Below, piece after piece: positions 6,544 through 15,635 of a stretch of DNA of 64,000 nt. The DNA is from Bradyrhizobium ottawaense (GTDB lineage: Bacteria > Pseudomonadota > Alphaproteobacteria > Rhizobiales > Xanthobacteraceae): the NCBI RefSeq assembly GCF_900099825.1, contig NZ_LT629693.1, positions 7,947,001-8,011,000 of the forward strand. Reading direction: 5' to 3'. The notes under the pieces are model-generated. The model worked only from the letters and a program-made list of their open reading frames with translations. It did not search any database and was not told the origin of the DNA. Within the stretch, counting starts at the first letter, position 1, and every line of letters starts with the position of its first letter. A program made the translations under genes and the position numbers.

Positions 6544-7803
6544 ATGGCCGTCGAGACCCCCGTTTTCCGCACATTGAGAGCCGCGGCCGCGTTCCCGTGG
6601 CGCAGCCTTGTGGCGTCAGCGCTGGCGCTTGCCATAGGCTGGGGCGGGATCGTCTATGCCGCCAACAACAGCGTGCAGGGCGCCAAGAAGGAAGAGAACG
6701 CTTTTGACGGCGACGCGCCGACCGCGATCCTGATCGAGGCCTCCAGCGGCAGCGTACTGTTCGAGAAGAACGCCGACGAATTGCGCGCGCCGTCCAGCAT
6801 GATGAAGCTGATGACGGCGGAGGTGGTGTTCAACGCCATCAAGAAAGGCGACGTCAAATTGACCGACGAGTACCGGATCAGCGAGAACGCCTGGCGCAGG
6901 GGCGGCGCGCCAGCGGGCGGCTCGACGATGTTCGCGGTGCTCAACAGCAAGGTATCCGTGGACGACCTGCTGCATGGCGCGCTGATCCAGAGCGGCAACG
7001 ATGCCTGCATTGCGCTCGCCGAAGGCATGGCCGGCAACGAGCGCATCTTCGCCACCGACTTCATGACCAAGCGCGCCCGCGAGCTCGGCCTGACCAAATC
7101 GACCTTCGGCAATTCCAACGGACTGCCCGACCCCGCCAACAAGATGACGGTGCGGGAACTGTCGAGGCTGGCGCGATACGTGATCCAGACCTATCCGGAC
7201 ATGTACAAACTGTTCGGGGAAAAGGAGTTCACCTGGAACAAGATCCGGCAGCAGAACCGCAATCCGCTCTTGAACTCGCTCGCCGGCGCCGATGGCCTCA
7301 AAACCGGCTACACCAAGGAGGGCGGCTACGGCATGGTCGGCTCGGCCGTGCAGAACGACACAAGGCTGATCGTCGTGGTCAACGGCCTGGAAGATCCCGA
7401 TGATCGCGCCACCGAAGCCAAGAAGATGCTGGAATGGGGTTTTCGCAATTTCGAAACCCGCACCCTGTTCGCGGCCGACCAGCCGGTCGGTTACGCAAAG
7501 GTGTTCGGCGGGGACAGCCGTTCGGTGAAGCTCGCAAGCCCCCAGCCGATCAAGCTGATGGTGCCGAAGAACGGCAGCGAGAAGCTGATCGCCCGCGTGA
7601 TCTATAACGGCCCGGTGCGGGCGCCGGTGCAGCCCGGCCAGCCGGTGGGCGTCGTCCGGGTCTGGCGCGGCGCCAACGTCGCCATGGAAGCGCCGGTCTA
7701 TGCGGCCGAATCCGTCGGCACCGGTTCCACCATGCGCCGGGCGATCGACGGGGCCAGCGAGCTCGTGATCGGCATGTTCCGCGCGAGCGCAGAGAAGCTC
7801 TGA
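6544..7803 (+). CDS. D-alanyl-D-alanine carboxypeptidase (PBP5/6 type)
   Basis: 419 residues from ATG 6544; a much longer in-frame reading would overlap the divergent hydrolase and is rejected. A signal anchor (residues ~20-40) is followed by the S11 peptidase domain with SxxK in APSSMMKLM, SxN in IQSGNDA and KTG in DGLKTGYT. The C-terminal ~100 residues are the beta-rich PBP5_C domain ending in an amphipathic segment for membrane attachment. It trims the terminal D-Ala of peptidoglycan stem peptides in the periplasm. First gene of a forward run: tmk starts two bases after its stop. Confidence 0.93.
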   Translation: MAVETPVFRTLRAAAAFPWRSLVASALALAIGWGGIVYAANNSVQGAKKEENAFDGDAPTAILIEASSGSVLFEKNADELRAPSSMMKLMTAEVVFNAIKKGDVKLTDEYRISENAWRRGGAPAGGSTMFAVLNSKVSVDDLLHGALIQSGNDACIALAEGMAGNERIFATDFMTKRARELGLTKSTFGNSNGLPDPANKMTVRELSRLARYVIQTYPDMYKLFGEKEFTWNKIRQQNRNPLLNSLAGADGLKTGYTKEGGYGMVGSAVQNDTRLIVVVNGLEDPDDRATEAKKMLEWGFRNFETRTLFAADQPVGYAKVFGGDSRSVKLASPQPIKLMVPKNGSEKLIARVIYNGPVRAPVQPGQPVGVVRVWRGANVAMEAPVYAAESVGTGSTMRRAIDGASELVIGMFRASAEKL

Positions 7804-7805
7804 CC

Positions 7806-8495
7806 ATGGCCGACGCAGTGCTGAACCGGCCGTCCGGACGCGGAAAATTCATTTCGTTTGAGGGTGGCGAGGGCTCCGGCAAGTCCACGCAGATCAAGAA
7901 GCTTGCCGAGCGCCTGGCGACCGCGAAGCTGCGCGCCATCGTCACACGCGAGCCCGGCGGATCGCCGGGCGCCGAAATCATCCGGCACCTGGTGCTGTCG
8001 GGCATGGGCAAGCTGCTCGGACCCGATGCCGAGACGCTATTGTTTGCGGCCGCGCGCGACGACCACGTCCGCACCGTGATCCAGCCCGCGCTCAGCCAGG
8101 GAACCTGGGTGCTGTGCGACCGGTTTTTCGACTCGACCCGCGCTTATCAAGGCAGGCTGGGGCAGGTCTCGCCGGGCGTGCTCAACGCCATGCAGCGGGT
8201 CACGATCGGCGATCTGAAGCCGGACCTGACCATCATTCTGGATATTCCGGTCGAAGTCGGCATGCAGCGCGCGGCGGCACGGCGCGGCAAGGGCGTGCCT
8301 GATCGTTTCGAGGCGGAAGATCTGCAATTCCACCAGGACTTGCGCGAGGCCTACAAGCAGATTGCCGCTGACGAGCCGCAGCGCTGTGTGCTGATCGACG
8401 CCAATGCCGACACCGATGCGGTCGCGGCAGAGGTCTGGCAGGCGTTGCGCGACCATCTGTTCGCGCTTCCCGCGGCTGCGGCGAGCACAGCATGA
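7806..8495 (+). CDS. tmk: Thymidylate kinase
   Basis: 229 residues. P-loop FEGGEGSGKST, the substrate motif TREPGG, the DRF/DSTRAYQG segment and a LID-region Arg cluster (AARRGK..DRFE) are the hallmarks of bacterial dTMP kinase, which makes dTDP from dTMP for DNA synthesis. Length is normal for the family (about 210-230). It follows dac after 2 bp and overlaps holB by four bases (ATGA), so the three are translationally linked; tmk-holB-metG-tatD is a widely conserved alphaproteobacterial order. Confidence 0.97.
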   Translation: MADAVLNRPSGRGKFISFEGGEGSGKSTQIKKLAERLATAKLRAIVTREPGGSPGAEIIRHLVLSGMGKLLGPDAETLLFAAARDDHVRTVIQPALSQGTWVLCDRFFDSTRAYQGRLGQVSPGVLNAMQRVTIGDLKPDLTIILDIPVEVGMQRAAARRGKGVPDRFEAEDLQFHQDLREAYKQIAADEPQRCVLIDANADTDAVAAEVWQALRDHLFALPAAAASTA

Positions 8496-9532
8496 GCGCC
8501 CGCAAGACCGAACAGGAGATCGCCGTCCGGCATCCGCGCGAGACCTCCGAGCTGTTCGGCCATCGCGAGGCGGAAGCGGCCTTGCTCAATGCCTACCGCG
8601 GCGGGAGAATTCCGCATGCCTGGCTGATCGGTGGCCCGCAGGGTATCGGCAAGGCGACGCTGGCCTATCGGATGGCGCGGTTCGTGCTCGCCCACGCCGA
8701 TCCGCTGGCGCCGTCGGTGCAGCGCGCCGAGGCGCTGGCCGTCGATCCCTCCGATCACGTCGCGCGCCAGATCACCGCGGAAGCCCATGGCGGGCTATTG
8801 GTGCTAGAGCGCGGCCTCAACGACCGCGGCGTGTTGCGCACCGTCATCACCGTCGACGAGACGCGGGAGACGATTTCGTTCTTCGGCTCGACCGCCGCCG
8901 TGGACGGCTGGCGCGTCTGCATCGTCGACACCGTCGACGAGCTCAATCCGAACGCGGCCAACGCGCTGCTGAAAATCCTAGAGGAGCCGCCGCAGCGCTC
9001 GCTGTTTCTGCTGGTCAGTCATTCGCCGGCGCGGGCGTTGCCGACGATCCTGTCCCGCTGCCGCAAATTGCCGTTGCGGCCGCTCTCGACCGCCGATGTG
9101 GTCCGCGCCGCGGCCCTCGCAACCGACAAGGATGCGAACGACCCGGCGCTCACCGAAGCCGCGGAGGCATCCGAGGGCAGCGTCTCGCGCGCGCTGACGC
9201 TGCTCGGCGGCGATGCGCTGAAGCTGCAGCAGCGGACCGCGGCACTGCTGGCGACCTTGCCAAAGGTCGATCCGCGCGAGCTGCATGCGCTGGGCGATGC
9301 GCTCGGCACCAGCGACCGCGTGGCGCTCGCGGCCTTCATCGACGGCATCGACCGCTGGATCGGCGAAAAGCTGCGCGCCGGCGACGCCAACGCGAATCTG
9401 CCACGCCTTGCACGGCTGGCAGAGGTATGGGAAAAGATCGTCCGCGCCGCGCGCGACACTGAATCGTACAATCTGGAACGAAAACCGCTGGTTTTTTCGG
9501 TTTTCGGAATGCTCGCGGAAGCGACGCGGTAG
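8492..9532 (+). CDS. holB: DNA polymerase III delta' subunit
   Basis: 346 residues. The sequence shows the clamp-loader AAA+ fold: [19 protein letters not shown] (Walker A-like), a SATTSS-like sensor replaced by [17 protein letters not shown] (SRC motif), and [17 protein letters not shown], the standard delta' signature. Delta' is part of the gamma/tau complex that loads the sliding clamp. The zinc-finger cysteines found in many bacterial delta' proteins are not evident here. It starts inside the tmk stop codon and is followed by a 58-bp gap before metG. Confidence 0.93.
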   Translation: MSARKTEQEIAVRHPRETSELFGHREAEAALLNAYRGGRIPHAWLIGGPQGIGKATLAYRMARFVLAHADPLAPSVQRAEALAVDPSDHVARQITAEAHGGLLVLERGLNDRGVLRTVITVDETRETISFFGSTAAVDGWRVCIVDTVDELNPNAANALLKILEEPPQRSLFLLVSHSPARALPTILSRCRKLPLRPLSTADVVRAAALATDKDANDPALTEAAEASEGSVSRALTLLGGDALKLQQRTAALLATLPKVDPRELHALGDALGTSDRVALAAFIDGIDRWIGEKLRAGDANANLPRLARLAEVWEKIVRAARDTESYNLERKPLVFSVFGMLAEATR

Positions 9533-9590
9533 CGCTCCGCCGACATCCATCCAGATCAACTTGTTTGACCGACAATTAAAGGAATTCGCG

Positions 9591-11549
9591 GTGGCGACGT
9601 CTAAGAAAAAAGCTTCCAAAAAAAGCAAAGCGAAGAAGGCTCGCAAGGTCGCACCCGCACGCGCCGGCAAAAAGGCGACTGCGAAGAAGCGCGCGGCGAA
9701 GAGCAAGCGCGGCGTGAAGAAGGCCGCGAAGCGCGTTGCCAAGAAGGCCTCCGGGAAGGTCGCTAAGAAGGCACCCAGAAAGACTGGGAAGAAGGCCGCC
9801 AAGAAGATTGCGAAGAAAGCTGCCAAGAAGACGGTAGCCAAGAAGACGGTAGCGAAGAAAGCCGTTGCCGCGCCGAAGAAGGCCCGCACCGTCGACCGGA
9901 CTTCCTCCGCTGAAAAAAGCCCGAAGACCGTTGCGCCGCGAGCAGTTGCGCCACGGGTCGTGAAAGCCGCTCCAGCGCCCAAGCCGGCGCCGGCGGCCGA
10001 GCGGAACACGTACTTCATCACCACGGCGATCGCCTATCCGAACGGGCAGCCGCATATCGGTCACGCCTATGAAGCGATCGCGACCGACGCGCTGGCGCGG
10101 TTTCAGCGGCTCGACGGCAAGGATGTATTCTTCCTGACCGGCACCGACGAGCACGGCCAGAAGATGATCCAGACCGCGGTCGCCGAAGGCATGACGGCGG
10201 CCGAACTCGCCACCCGCAACGCCGGCCGGTTCCGCGAAATGGACCAGCGTCTCAATGTTTCTTTCGACCGCTTCATCCGCACCACCGAGCCCGCCCATCA
10301 CCATTCGGTGCAGGTGGTCTGGAACCGGATACAGCAGAACGGCGACATCTATATCGACGCCTATTCCGGCTGGTATTCGGTGCGCGACGAGGCTTATTAC
10401 GCCGAGGAAGAAACCATCGTCGGCGAGGACAATGTGCGCCGCGGGCCGCAGGGCTCGCCGGTCGAGTGGGTCGAGGAGAAGAGCTACTTCTTCAAACTGT
10501 CCGTCTACCAGGACCGGCTGCTGGCGCTGTACGAAAACCAGCCCGACTTCATCGGCCCGGATTCACGCCGCAACGAGGTCATCAGCTTCGTCAAAGGCGG
10601 CCTGAGGGATCTGTCGATCTCGCGCACGACATTCGACTGGGGCATCAAGGTGCCGAACGACCCCGAGCACGTGATGTATGTCTGGCTCGATGCGCTGACC
10701 AACTACATCACCGGCGTCGGCTTTCCCGACGAGAGCGATAGCAACTGGCGCTACTGGCCCGCCGACGTGCACATCATCGGCAAGGACATCATCCGCTTTC
10801 ATGCGGTGTACTGGCCGGCGTTCCTGATGTCAGCGGGCATTCCCGTGCAGAAGCGGGTGTTTGCGCACGGCTTCCTGTTCAACAGGGGCGAGAAGATGTC
10901 GAAGTCGGTCGGCAATGTCGTCGATCCCTTCAACCTGGCCGACCAGTATGGCGTCGACCAGATACGCTATTTCTTCCTGCGCGAGGTGCCGTTCGGGCAG
11001 GACGGCAACTATAACCACGAAGCCATCGTCGCCCGCATCAATGCCGATCTCGCCAACGACCTCGGCAACCTGGCGCAGCGCTCGCTGTCGATGATTGCAA
11101 AGCAACTCGGCGGCGTGTTGCCGGAGCCCGGTGAATTCACCGACAACGACAAGGCGATACTGAGCCAAGCAGATGGCATGCTGGAAGCGTCGCGGACCGC
11201 GATGGCGACCCAGCAGATCCATCAATGGCTGAACGCCGTGTGGCTGGTGGTCGCGGAGGCCAACCGCTATTTCGCGGGCGAGGCGCCGTGGGCGCTCGCC
11301 AAGACCGATCCGGCGCGGCAGAAGACCGTGCTGTATGTCACCGCGGAAGTGGTGCGGCAGGTTGCCATCCTGACGCAACCAGTGATGCCCGATGCTTCGG
11401 CGAAGCTGCTCGACAGCCTCGGCGTAGCTACGGCCGATCGCGACTTCAAGGCGCTGGGCACGCGGATCAAGGCTGGCACGACGTTGCCGGCGCCGGTCGG
11501 CGTCTTCCCGCGCTATGTCGAGCCCAAAGTCGATATCAAGGCAGATTGA
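9591..11549 (+). CDS. metG: Methionyl-tRNA synthetase with lysine-rich H1-like N-terminal extension
   Basis: 652 residues from GTG 9591, chosen because AAAGGA lies at the correct distance upstream. Residues ~1-110 are almost only Lys, Ala, Arg and Thr (repeats such as [16 protein letters not shown]), continuing into a Pro/Ala/Val linker to ~138. The class-I synthetase core then begins ([20 protein letters not shown], the HIGH motif), with KMSKS in [10 protein letters not shown] and the anticodon-binding helical domain behind it. Ordinary MetRS of this type is about 510-520 residues, so the extra length is the basic head. It charges tRNA-Met. The head resembles bacterial histone-H1-like proteins and may bind tRNA or nucleoid nonspecifically. 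No C-terminal dimerisation domain is seen. Confidence 0.93.
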   Translation: MATSKKKASKKSKAKKARKVAPARAGKKATAKKRAAKSKRGVKKAAKRVAKKASGKVAKKAPRKTGKKAAKKIAKKAAKKTVAKKTVAKKAVAAPKKARTVDRTSSAEKSPKTVAPRAVAPRVVKAAPAPKPAPAAERNTYFITTAIAYPNGQPHIGHAYEAIATDALARFQRLDGKDVFFLTGTDEHGQKMIQTAVAEGMTAAELATRNAGRFREMDQRLNVSFDRFIRTTEPAHHHSVQVVWNRIQQNGDIYIDAYSGWYSVRDEAYYAEEETIVGEDNVRRGPQGSPVEWVEEKSYFFKLSVYQDRLLALYENQPDFIGPDSRRNEVISFVKGGLRDLSISRTTFDWGIKVPNDPEHVMYVWLDALTNYITGVGFPDESDSNWRYWPADVHIIGKDIIRFHAVYWPAFLMSAGIPVQKRVFAHGFLFNRGEKMSKSVGNVVDPFNLADQYGVDQIRYFFLREVPFGQDGNYNHEAIVARINADLANDLGNLAQRSLSMIAKQLGGVLPEPGEFTDNDKAILSQADGMLEASRTAMATQQIHQWLNAVWLVVAEANRYFAGEAPWALAKTDPARQKTVLYVTAEVVRQVAILTQPVMPDASAKLLDSLGVATADRDFKALGTRIKAGTTLPAPVGVFPRYVEPKVDIKAD

Positions 11550-11561
11550 GCGGTTCGCACC

Positions 11562-12353
11562 ATGCTCGTCGACAGCCACTGCCATCTCGACTTTCCGGAT
11601 TTTGCCGAGGACCTCGACGCCATCGTGGCGCGCGCCGAGACCGCCGGCATCGGCCGCATCGTCACCATCTCGACCCGGGTCAGGCGGCTCGACGGACTGC
11701 TTGCGATCGCCGAGCGATTTCCCAATGTCTATTGCTCGGTCGGAACCCATCCGCATAACGCCGATGAGGAAGACGGCATTCCGGCCAGCGAGCTGATCGA
11801 ACTGGCGAAGCACCCGAAGGTCGTGGCGCTCGGCGAGGCGGGGCTGGATAATTTCTACGAGCACGGCTCAAGCGGGGCGCAGGAACGCGGCTTTCGCGCG
11901 CATATTGCGGCAGCCCGCGCCACCGGCCTGCCGCTGGTCATCCACACCCGCGAAGCCGATGAGGATTGCGGCCGCATCCTCGAGGACGAGATCGCCAAGG
12001 GACCGTTCAAGGCCGTGCTGCATTGCTACACCGGGGGGCGCGAACTCGCGATGAAGGCGATTTCACTCGGCCTGTCGATCTCGTTCACGGGCATTCTGAC
12101 CTTCAAGAAGTCCGAGGCGTTGCGCGAGCTCGCGGCCGAATTGCCGACCGATCGCATCATGGTCGAAACCGACTCGCCGTATCTGGCGCCCGGCAAGTTC
12201 CGCGGCAAGCGCAACGAGCCGTCCTACGTGGTTGAGGTCGCAAAGGTGCTGGCGGAAACGCGCGGCGTGTCGCTGGAAGAAATTTCGCGGCAGACGACCG
12301 AAAACTTCTTCCGCCTGTTCTCCAAGGTACCCGCGCCGAAGGCGGTCGCATGA
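11562..12353 (+). CDS. tatD: TatD family metal-dependent DNase
   Basis: 263 residues of the TIM-barrel TatD family: DSHCHLDF metal ligands at the N-terminus, VGTHPH, GEAGLDNFYE, the HTREA and HCYTGG motifs, and ETDSPYLAPGKFRGKRNEP near the C-terminus. TatD enzymes are magnesium-dependent 3'-5' exonucleases or deoxyribonucleases acting on damaged or D-amino-acyl substrates. It lies 12 bp after metG and overlaps the next gene by four bases (ATGA). Confidence 0.95.
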   Translation: MLVDSHCHLDFPDFAEDLDAIVARAETAGIGRIVTISTRVRRLDGLLAIAERFPNVYCSVGTHPHNADEEDGIPASELIELAKHPKVVALGEAGLDNFYEHGSSGAQERGFRAHIAAARATGLPLVIHTREADEDCGRILEDEIAKGPFKAVLHCYTGGRELAMKAISLGLSISFTGILTFKKSEALRELAAELPTDRIMVETDSPYLAPGKFRGKRNEPSYVVEVAKVLAETRGVSLEEISRQTTENFFRLFSKVPAPKAVA

Positions 12354-13156
12354 CGCTGACGCTGACAATCCTCGGCTGCGGTTCCTCGGCCGGCGTGCCA
12401 CGCCCGGCGCTGGGCTGGGGCGCCTGCGATCCCAGCAATCCGAAGAACCGCCGCCGTCGCTGCTCGCTGCTCGTGGAACGCACCGGCGGGCACGGTACCA
12501 CGCGGATCGTGATCGACACCTCGCCGGACCTGCGCGAGCAGTTGATCGACGCCGAGGTCGACCATATCGACGCGGTGTACTTGACTCACGAACATGCCGA
12601 CCAGACTCACGGGATCGACGATTTGCGTTCGGTCGTGCTGCACCAGCGGCGCCGCATTCCGGTTTATTTCAACCAGTCGACCGCCAAGGACATCATGGCG
12701 CGGTTCTCCTACTGCTTCATCTCGCCCGAGGGCAGCGACTACCCGCCGATCCTCACGCGCCATTCGATCGAGGCCGGCGAGAGCCACACCACCGAAGGGA
12801 AGGGCGGTCCAGTGAAGCTGGAGGCCTTCCTGGTTCATCATGGCAAGATTCCCTCGCTCGGTTTTCGGGTCGGCGGCGCAGCCTATACGCCCGACCTGCA
12901 TGACATTCCCGAGGAGAGCTTTCCGGCGCTGGAAAACCTCGATCTCTGGATCGTCGACGGCCTGCGCTACGCCGGCCATCCCAGCCATTTCAGCGTCAGC
13001 GACGCGCTGTCCTGGATCGACCGCTTCAAGCCGAAGCGGGCCGTCATCACTAACATGCATTCGGACCTCGACTACGAGGTGTTGCGGAAGACGCTGCCGG
13101 CGGACGTGGTTCCGGCCTATGACGGGATGCGGCTGACGCTGGAGCGGGCAAGCTGA
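12350..13156 (+). CDS. Metallo-beta-lactamase-fold hydrolase, PhnP-like
   Basis: 268 residues. The N-terminal strand TLTILGCGSSAGVPRP, the binuclear metal motif THEHADQTHG (HxHxDH), and later His/Asp ligands (HHGKIPSLGFR, TPDLHDIPE, GHPSHFSV, NMHSDLDY) place it with the PhnP/RNase Z-like phosphodiesterases. In alphaproteobacteria this gene regularly follows tatD. The natural substrate is not established; cyclic phosphodiesters are the best guess from PhnP. Confidence 0.88.
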   Translation: MTLTLTILGCGSSAGVPRPALGWGACDPSNPKNRRRRCSLLVERTGGHGTTRIVIDTSPDLREQLIDAEVDHIDAVYLTHEHADQTHGIDDLRSVVLHQRRRIPVYFNQSTAKDIMARFSYCFISPEGSDYPPILTRHSIEAGESHTTEGKGGPVKLEAFLVHHGKIPSLGFRVGGAAYTPDLHDIPEESFPALENLDLWIVDGLRYAGHPSHFSVSDALSWIDRFKPKRAVITNMHSDLDYEVLRKTLPADVVPAYDGMRLTLERAS

Positions 13157-13186
13157 GCCCGTTGCCGGTCGCGGAGGAGGGCTGCG

Positions 13187-13816
13187 ATGATCGCGTTGTT
13201 CTTTGAAGTCCAGACCAGGCCGGGGCACCGGAATCAATATCTCGACCTTGCGGCGTCGCTGAAACCTGACCTCACGGCCATGGGCGGCTGTCTCTTCATC
13301 GACCGCTTCAGCAGCCTGACCCGCAATGACCTGTTGTTGTCGTATCAGATCTGGCAGGACGAAGGCGCGATGACGGCATGGCGGGTCCATGGCTATCATC
13401 ACGAGGTCCAGACCATCGGGCGCGAGAAGGTGTTTTCGGATTATCGCATCCGCATTGCCCAGGTGATCCACGAGGAAAGACCGGGGCAGCCGGTCTGGCA
13501 GCCTGAGCGGCTCACGCCGTACAACGATCCGGCGAGGCGTCCATCGACCTTTGTTCTGGTCGCTGAATCGAAGCGAGCCGAACTTTCGGTGGAGACCGAG
13601 TGGCACCGCGATTCATTCAAGAGCGTCTATCGCGACGGCTGTTTCGCGCACCTGATCGACGTGCCGGATCAACAATCCGGCGTCGAATTGGGACGCCGTC
13701 TGCTGACGGATTCGACGACAGAGTATTTCCGCATCGTCGAGGTCATGCGCGACTACGGCATGTTCGATCGAACCGAGGCGCCGCAGTATTATCCGCCGGT
13801 GGAGAGGGATACTTAA
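13187..13816 (+). CDS. Antibiotic biosynthesis monooxygenase (ABM)-domain protein, two-domain
   Basis: 209 residues. The N-terminal ~100 residues (ALFFEVQTRPGHRNQYLDLA, a GCLFIDRFSS turn, YQIWQDEGAMTAWRVHGYHH) are a dimeric ferredoxin-like ABM fold, similar to small heme or quinol monooxygenases. The second half is a weaker, related alpha/beta stretch with conserved Tyr/Phe but no clear family. Starts 30 bp after the MBL-fold gene with GGAGGAGGGC just upstream, so it is the last gene of the tmk-metG run. Catalytic function unproven; stress-related monooxygenases are a family precedent. Confidence 0.65.
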   Translation: MIALFFEVQTRPGHRNQYLDLAASLKPDLTAMGGCLFIDRFSSLTRNDLLLSYQIWQDEGAMTAWRVHGYHHEVQTIGREKVFSDYRIRIAQVIHEERPGQPVWQPERLTPYNDPARRPSTFVLVAESKRAELSVETEWHRDSFKSVYRDGCFAHLIDVPDQQSGVELGRRLLTDSTTEYFRIVEVMRDYGMFDRTEAPQYYPPVERDT

Positions 13817-13820
13817 CTCC

Positions 13821-13941
13821 GTCGTCCCGGCGCAGGCCGGGACCCATACCGCGTGATTTCTCGGTTTGAATAAGCTGTTCGATGAATTGTTCTAACCCAC
13901 AAACGCCGGGGGTTATGGGTCCCGGCGTTCGCCGGGACGAC
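13821..13941. repeat. Palindromic intergenic repeat (REP-like), GTCGTCCCGGC family
   Basis: Two 28-base arms, 13821-13848 and 13914-13941, are reverse complements apart from a few bases, and each arm is itself a small palindrome (CCCGGCG..CGCCGGG type). The element fills the gap between two convergent genes. GTCGTCCCGGC..GGGACCCAT repeats are dispersed widely in Bradyrhizobium-like genomes as far as I recall. It could act as a bidirectional terminator or mRNA stabiliser. Confidence 0.75.
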
Positions 13942-13957
13942 GGCGGTGGGTTACGCG

Positions 13958-15607
13958 CTAAGCCGAAATGGCCTTCGCCGAATCCACCTGGTTGCGCAGC
14001 AGGAATTTCTGAATCTTGCCCGTGGACGTTTTCGGAATGACGCCGAATACCACCGCCTTCGGCGTCTTGAAGCCCGACATATGGCCGCGGCAGAACGCGA
14101 TGATCTCGGCCTCGGTGGCGTCAGCGCCGTCCTTCAGTTCGACAAAGGCACAGGGCACTTCGCCCCATTTGGAATCGGGTTTGGCGACGACAGCGGCGAA
14201 CAGCACCGCCGGATGCTTGTAGAGGATGTCCTCGACCTCGACGGAAGAGATGTTCTCGCCGCCGGAAATGATGATGTCCTTGGAGCGGTCCTTGATGATG
14301 ACGTAGCCGTGCGCGTCGAGCACGCCGAGATCGCCGGTGTGAAACCAGCCACCGGCAAAGGCTTCCTGCGTCGCCTTCTCGTTCTTCAGATAGCCCTTCA
14401 TCACGATATTGCCGCGGAACATCACCTCGCCGATGGTTTCGCCGTCGCGCGGCACTTCCCGCATGGTTTCGGGATCGATCACGGTGACGCCTTCCTGCAG
14501 CGGGTAGGGCACGCCCTGCCGCCGCTTGAGCTGGGCGCGCTGGTCGGCCGGCAGTTCGTCCCAGCCGGGCTGCTCGGCGCAGACCGAAGCCGGGCCATAG
14601 ACTTCGGTCAGCCCGTAGACATGCGTCAGCTTGATGCCGATGTTTTCGGCGCCTTCGAGCACGGCAACTGGCGGTGCCGCGCCCGCGATCAGGCCGACCA
14701 CGGGACGCGCGACGTTGCCCTTGGGCGCGCCGGGCGCGTTGATCAACGTGTTGTAGACGATCGGCGCGCCGGCCATGTGGGTGACGCCGTGCTGCGGGAT
14801 CAGTTCGAAGATCTTAGCCGGATCGACCTTGCGCAGGCAGACATTGATGCCGGCGGACGCCGCGATCGTCCACGGAAAGCACCAGCCGTTGCAGTGGAAC
14901 ATCGGCAGCGTCCAGAGATAGACCGGATGCTGGCCGAGATTGGCGGCTAGGATGTTGCTGACGGCATTGAGATAGGCGCCGCGGTGATGGGTCACCACGC
15001 CCTTCGGATTGCCCGTGGTGCCCGAAGTATAGCTCAGCGCGATCGCGTCCCATTCGTCGGCCGGCAGCCGTGCGACAAAGGCAGGATCGCCCTTCGCAAC
15101 GGCGGCCTCATATTCGAGCTCGCCGATGCGCCTGCCGCCAGCGAACGCGGCGTCATCGACATCGACCACGAACGGTTTCGCGCCTTTCATCAGCGTCAGC
15201 GCTTCCGCGATCACGCCGCAAAATTCCGGGTCGACCAGAATGATCTTGGCGCCGCCGTGGTCGAGCTGGAACGCGATCGAGGCCGCATCGAGCCGGATGT
15301 TCAGCGCATTCAGCACCGCGCCCGCCATCGGTACCGCGAAATGCAGTTCGTTCATCGCCGGGATGTTCGGGAGCATCGCCGCGACCGTATCGCCATGACC
15401 GATGCCGCGGCCGGCGAGCCAGGACGCAAAGCGACGGCAACGGTCGTAGGTTTGCGCCCAGGTGAAGCTACGGCCTTCATAGACGGTGCTGATGTGATCC
15501 GGATAGACCGCCGCACTGCGGGCCAGAAAGCTCAGCGGCGTCAGCGGCACATAGTTCGCCGGCGTCTTGTCCAATCCGATTGCGTACTGGTTTTGGGCTG
15601 CGCTCAT
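13958..15607 (-). CDS. Acyl-CoA synthetase (AMP-forming), FadD/DmdB-like
   Basis: 549 residues of the ANL superfamily. The P-loop-like SYTSGTTGNPKGV, the A5 motif YGLTEVYGP, the A7 GWFHTGDLG, hinge KDRSKDIIISGGENISS and the catalytic Lys in KTSTGKIQKF are all intact. The sequence resembles medium-chain and 3-methylmercaptopropionate-CoA ligases of alphaproteobacteria, but substrate cannot be fixed. It lies on the same strand as the TRAP transporter genes and the enoyl-CoA hydratase remnant, suggesting import of a carboxylic acid, activation to CoA and beta-oxidation-like breakdown. Confidence 0.9.
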   Translation of the reverse strand: MSAAQNQYAIGLDKTPANYVPLTPLSFLARSAAVYPDHISTVYEGRSFTWAQTYDRCRRFASWLAGRGIGHGDTVAAMLPNIPAMNELHFAVPMAGAVLNALNIRLDAASIAFQLDHGGAKIILVDPEFCGVIAEALTLMKGAKPFVVDVDDAAFAGGRRIGELEYEAAVAKGDPAFVARLPADEWDAIALSYTSGTTGNPKGVVTHHRGAYLNAVSNILAANLGQHPVYLWTLPMFHCNGWCFPWTIAASAGINVCLRKVDPAKIFELIPQHGVTHMAGAPIVYNTLINAPGAPKGNVARPVVGLIAGAAPPVAVLEGAENIGIKLTHVYGLTEVYGPASVCAEQPGWDELPADQRAQLKRRQGVPYPLQEGVTVIDPETMREVPRDGETIGEVMFRGNIVMKGYLKNEKATQEAFAGGWFHTGDLGVLDAHGYVIIKDRSKDIIISGGENISSVEVEDILYKHPAVLFAAVVAKPDSKWGEVPCAFVELKDGADATEAEIIAFCRGHMSGFKTPKAVVFGVIPKTSTGKIQKFLLRNQVDSAKAISA

Positions 15608-15635
15608 CGGCTCCGTCCCATTGGCAAAGTTGAAG

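Noticed and set aside
9285..9590. In-frame upstream extension of metG into holB
   Set aside because: It would overlap 248 bp of holB in another frame; the GTG at 9591 has a good ribosome site.
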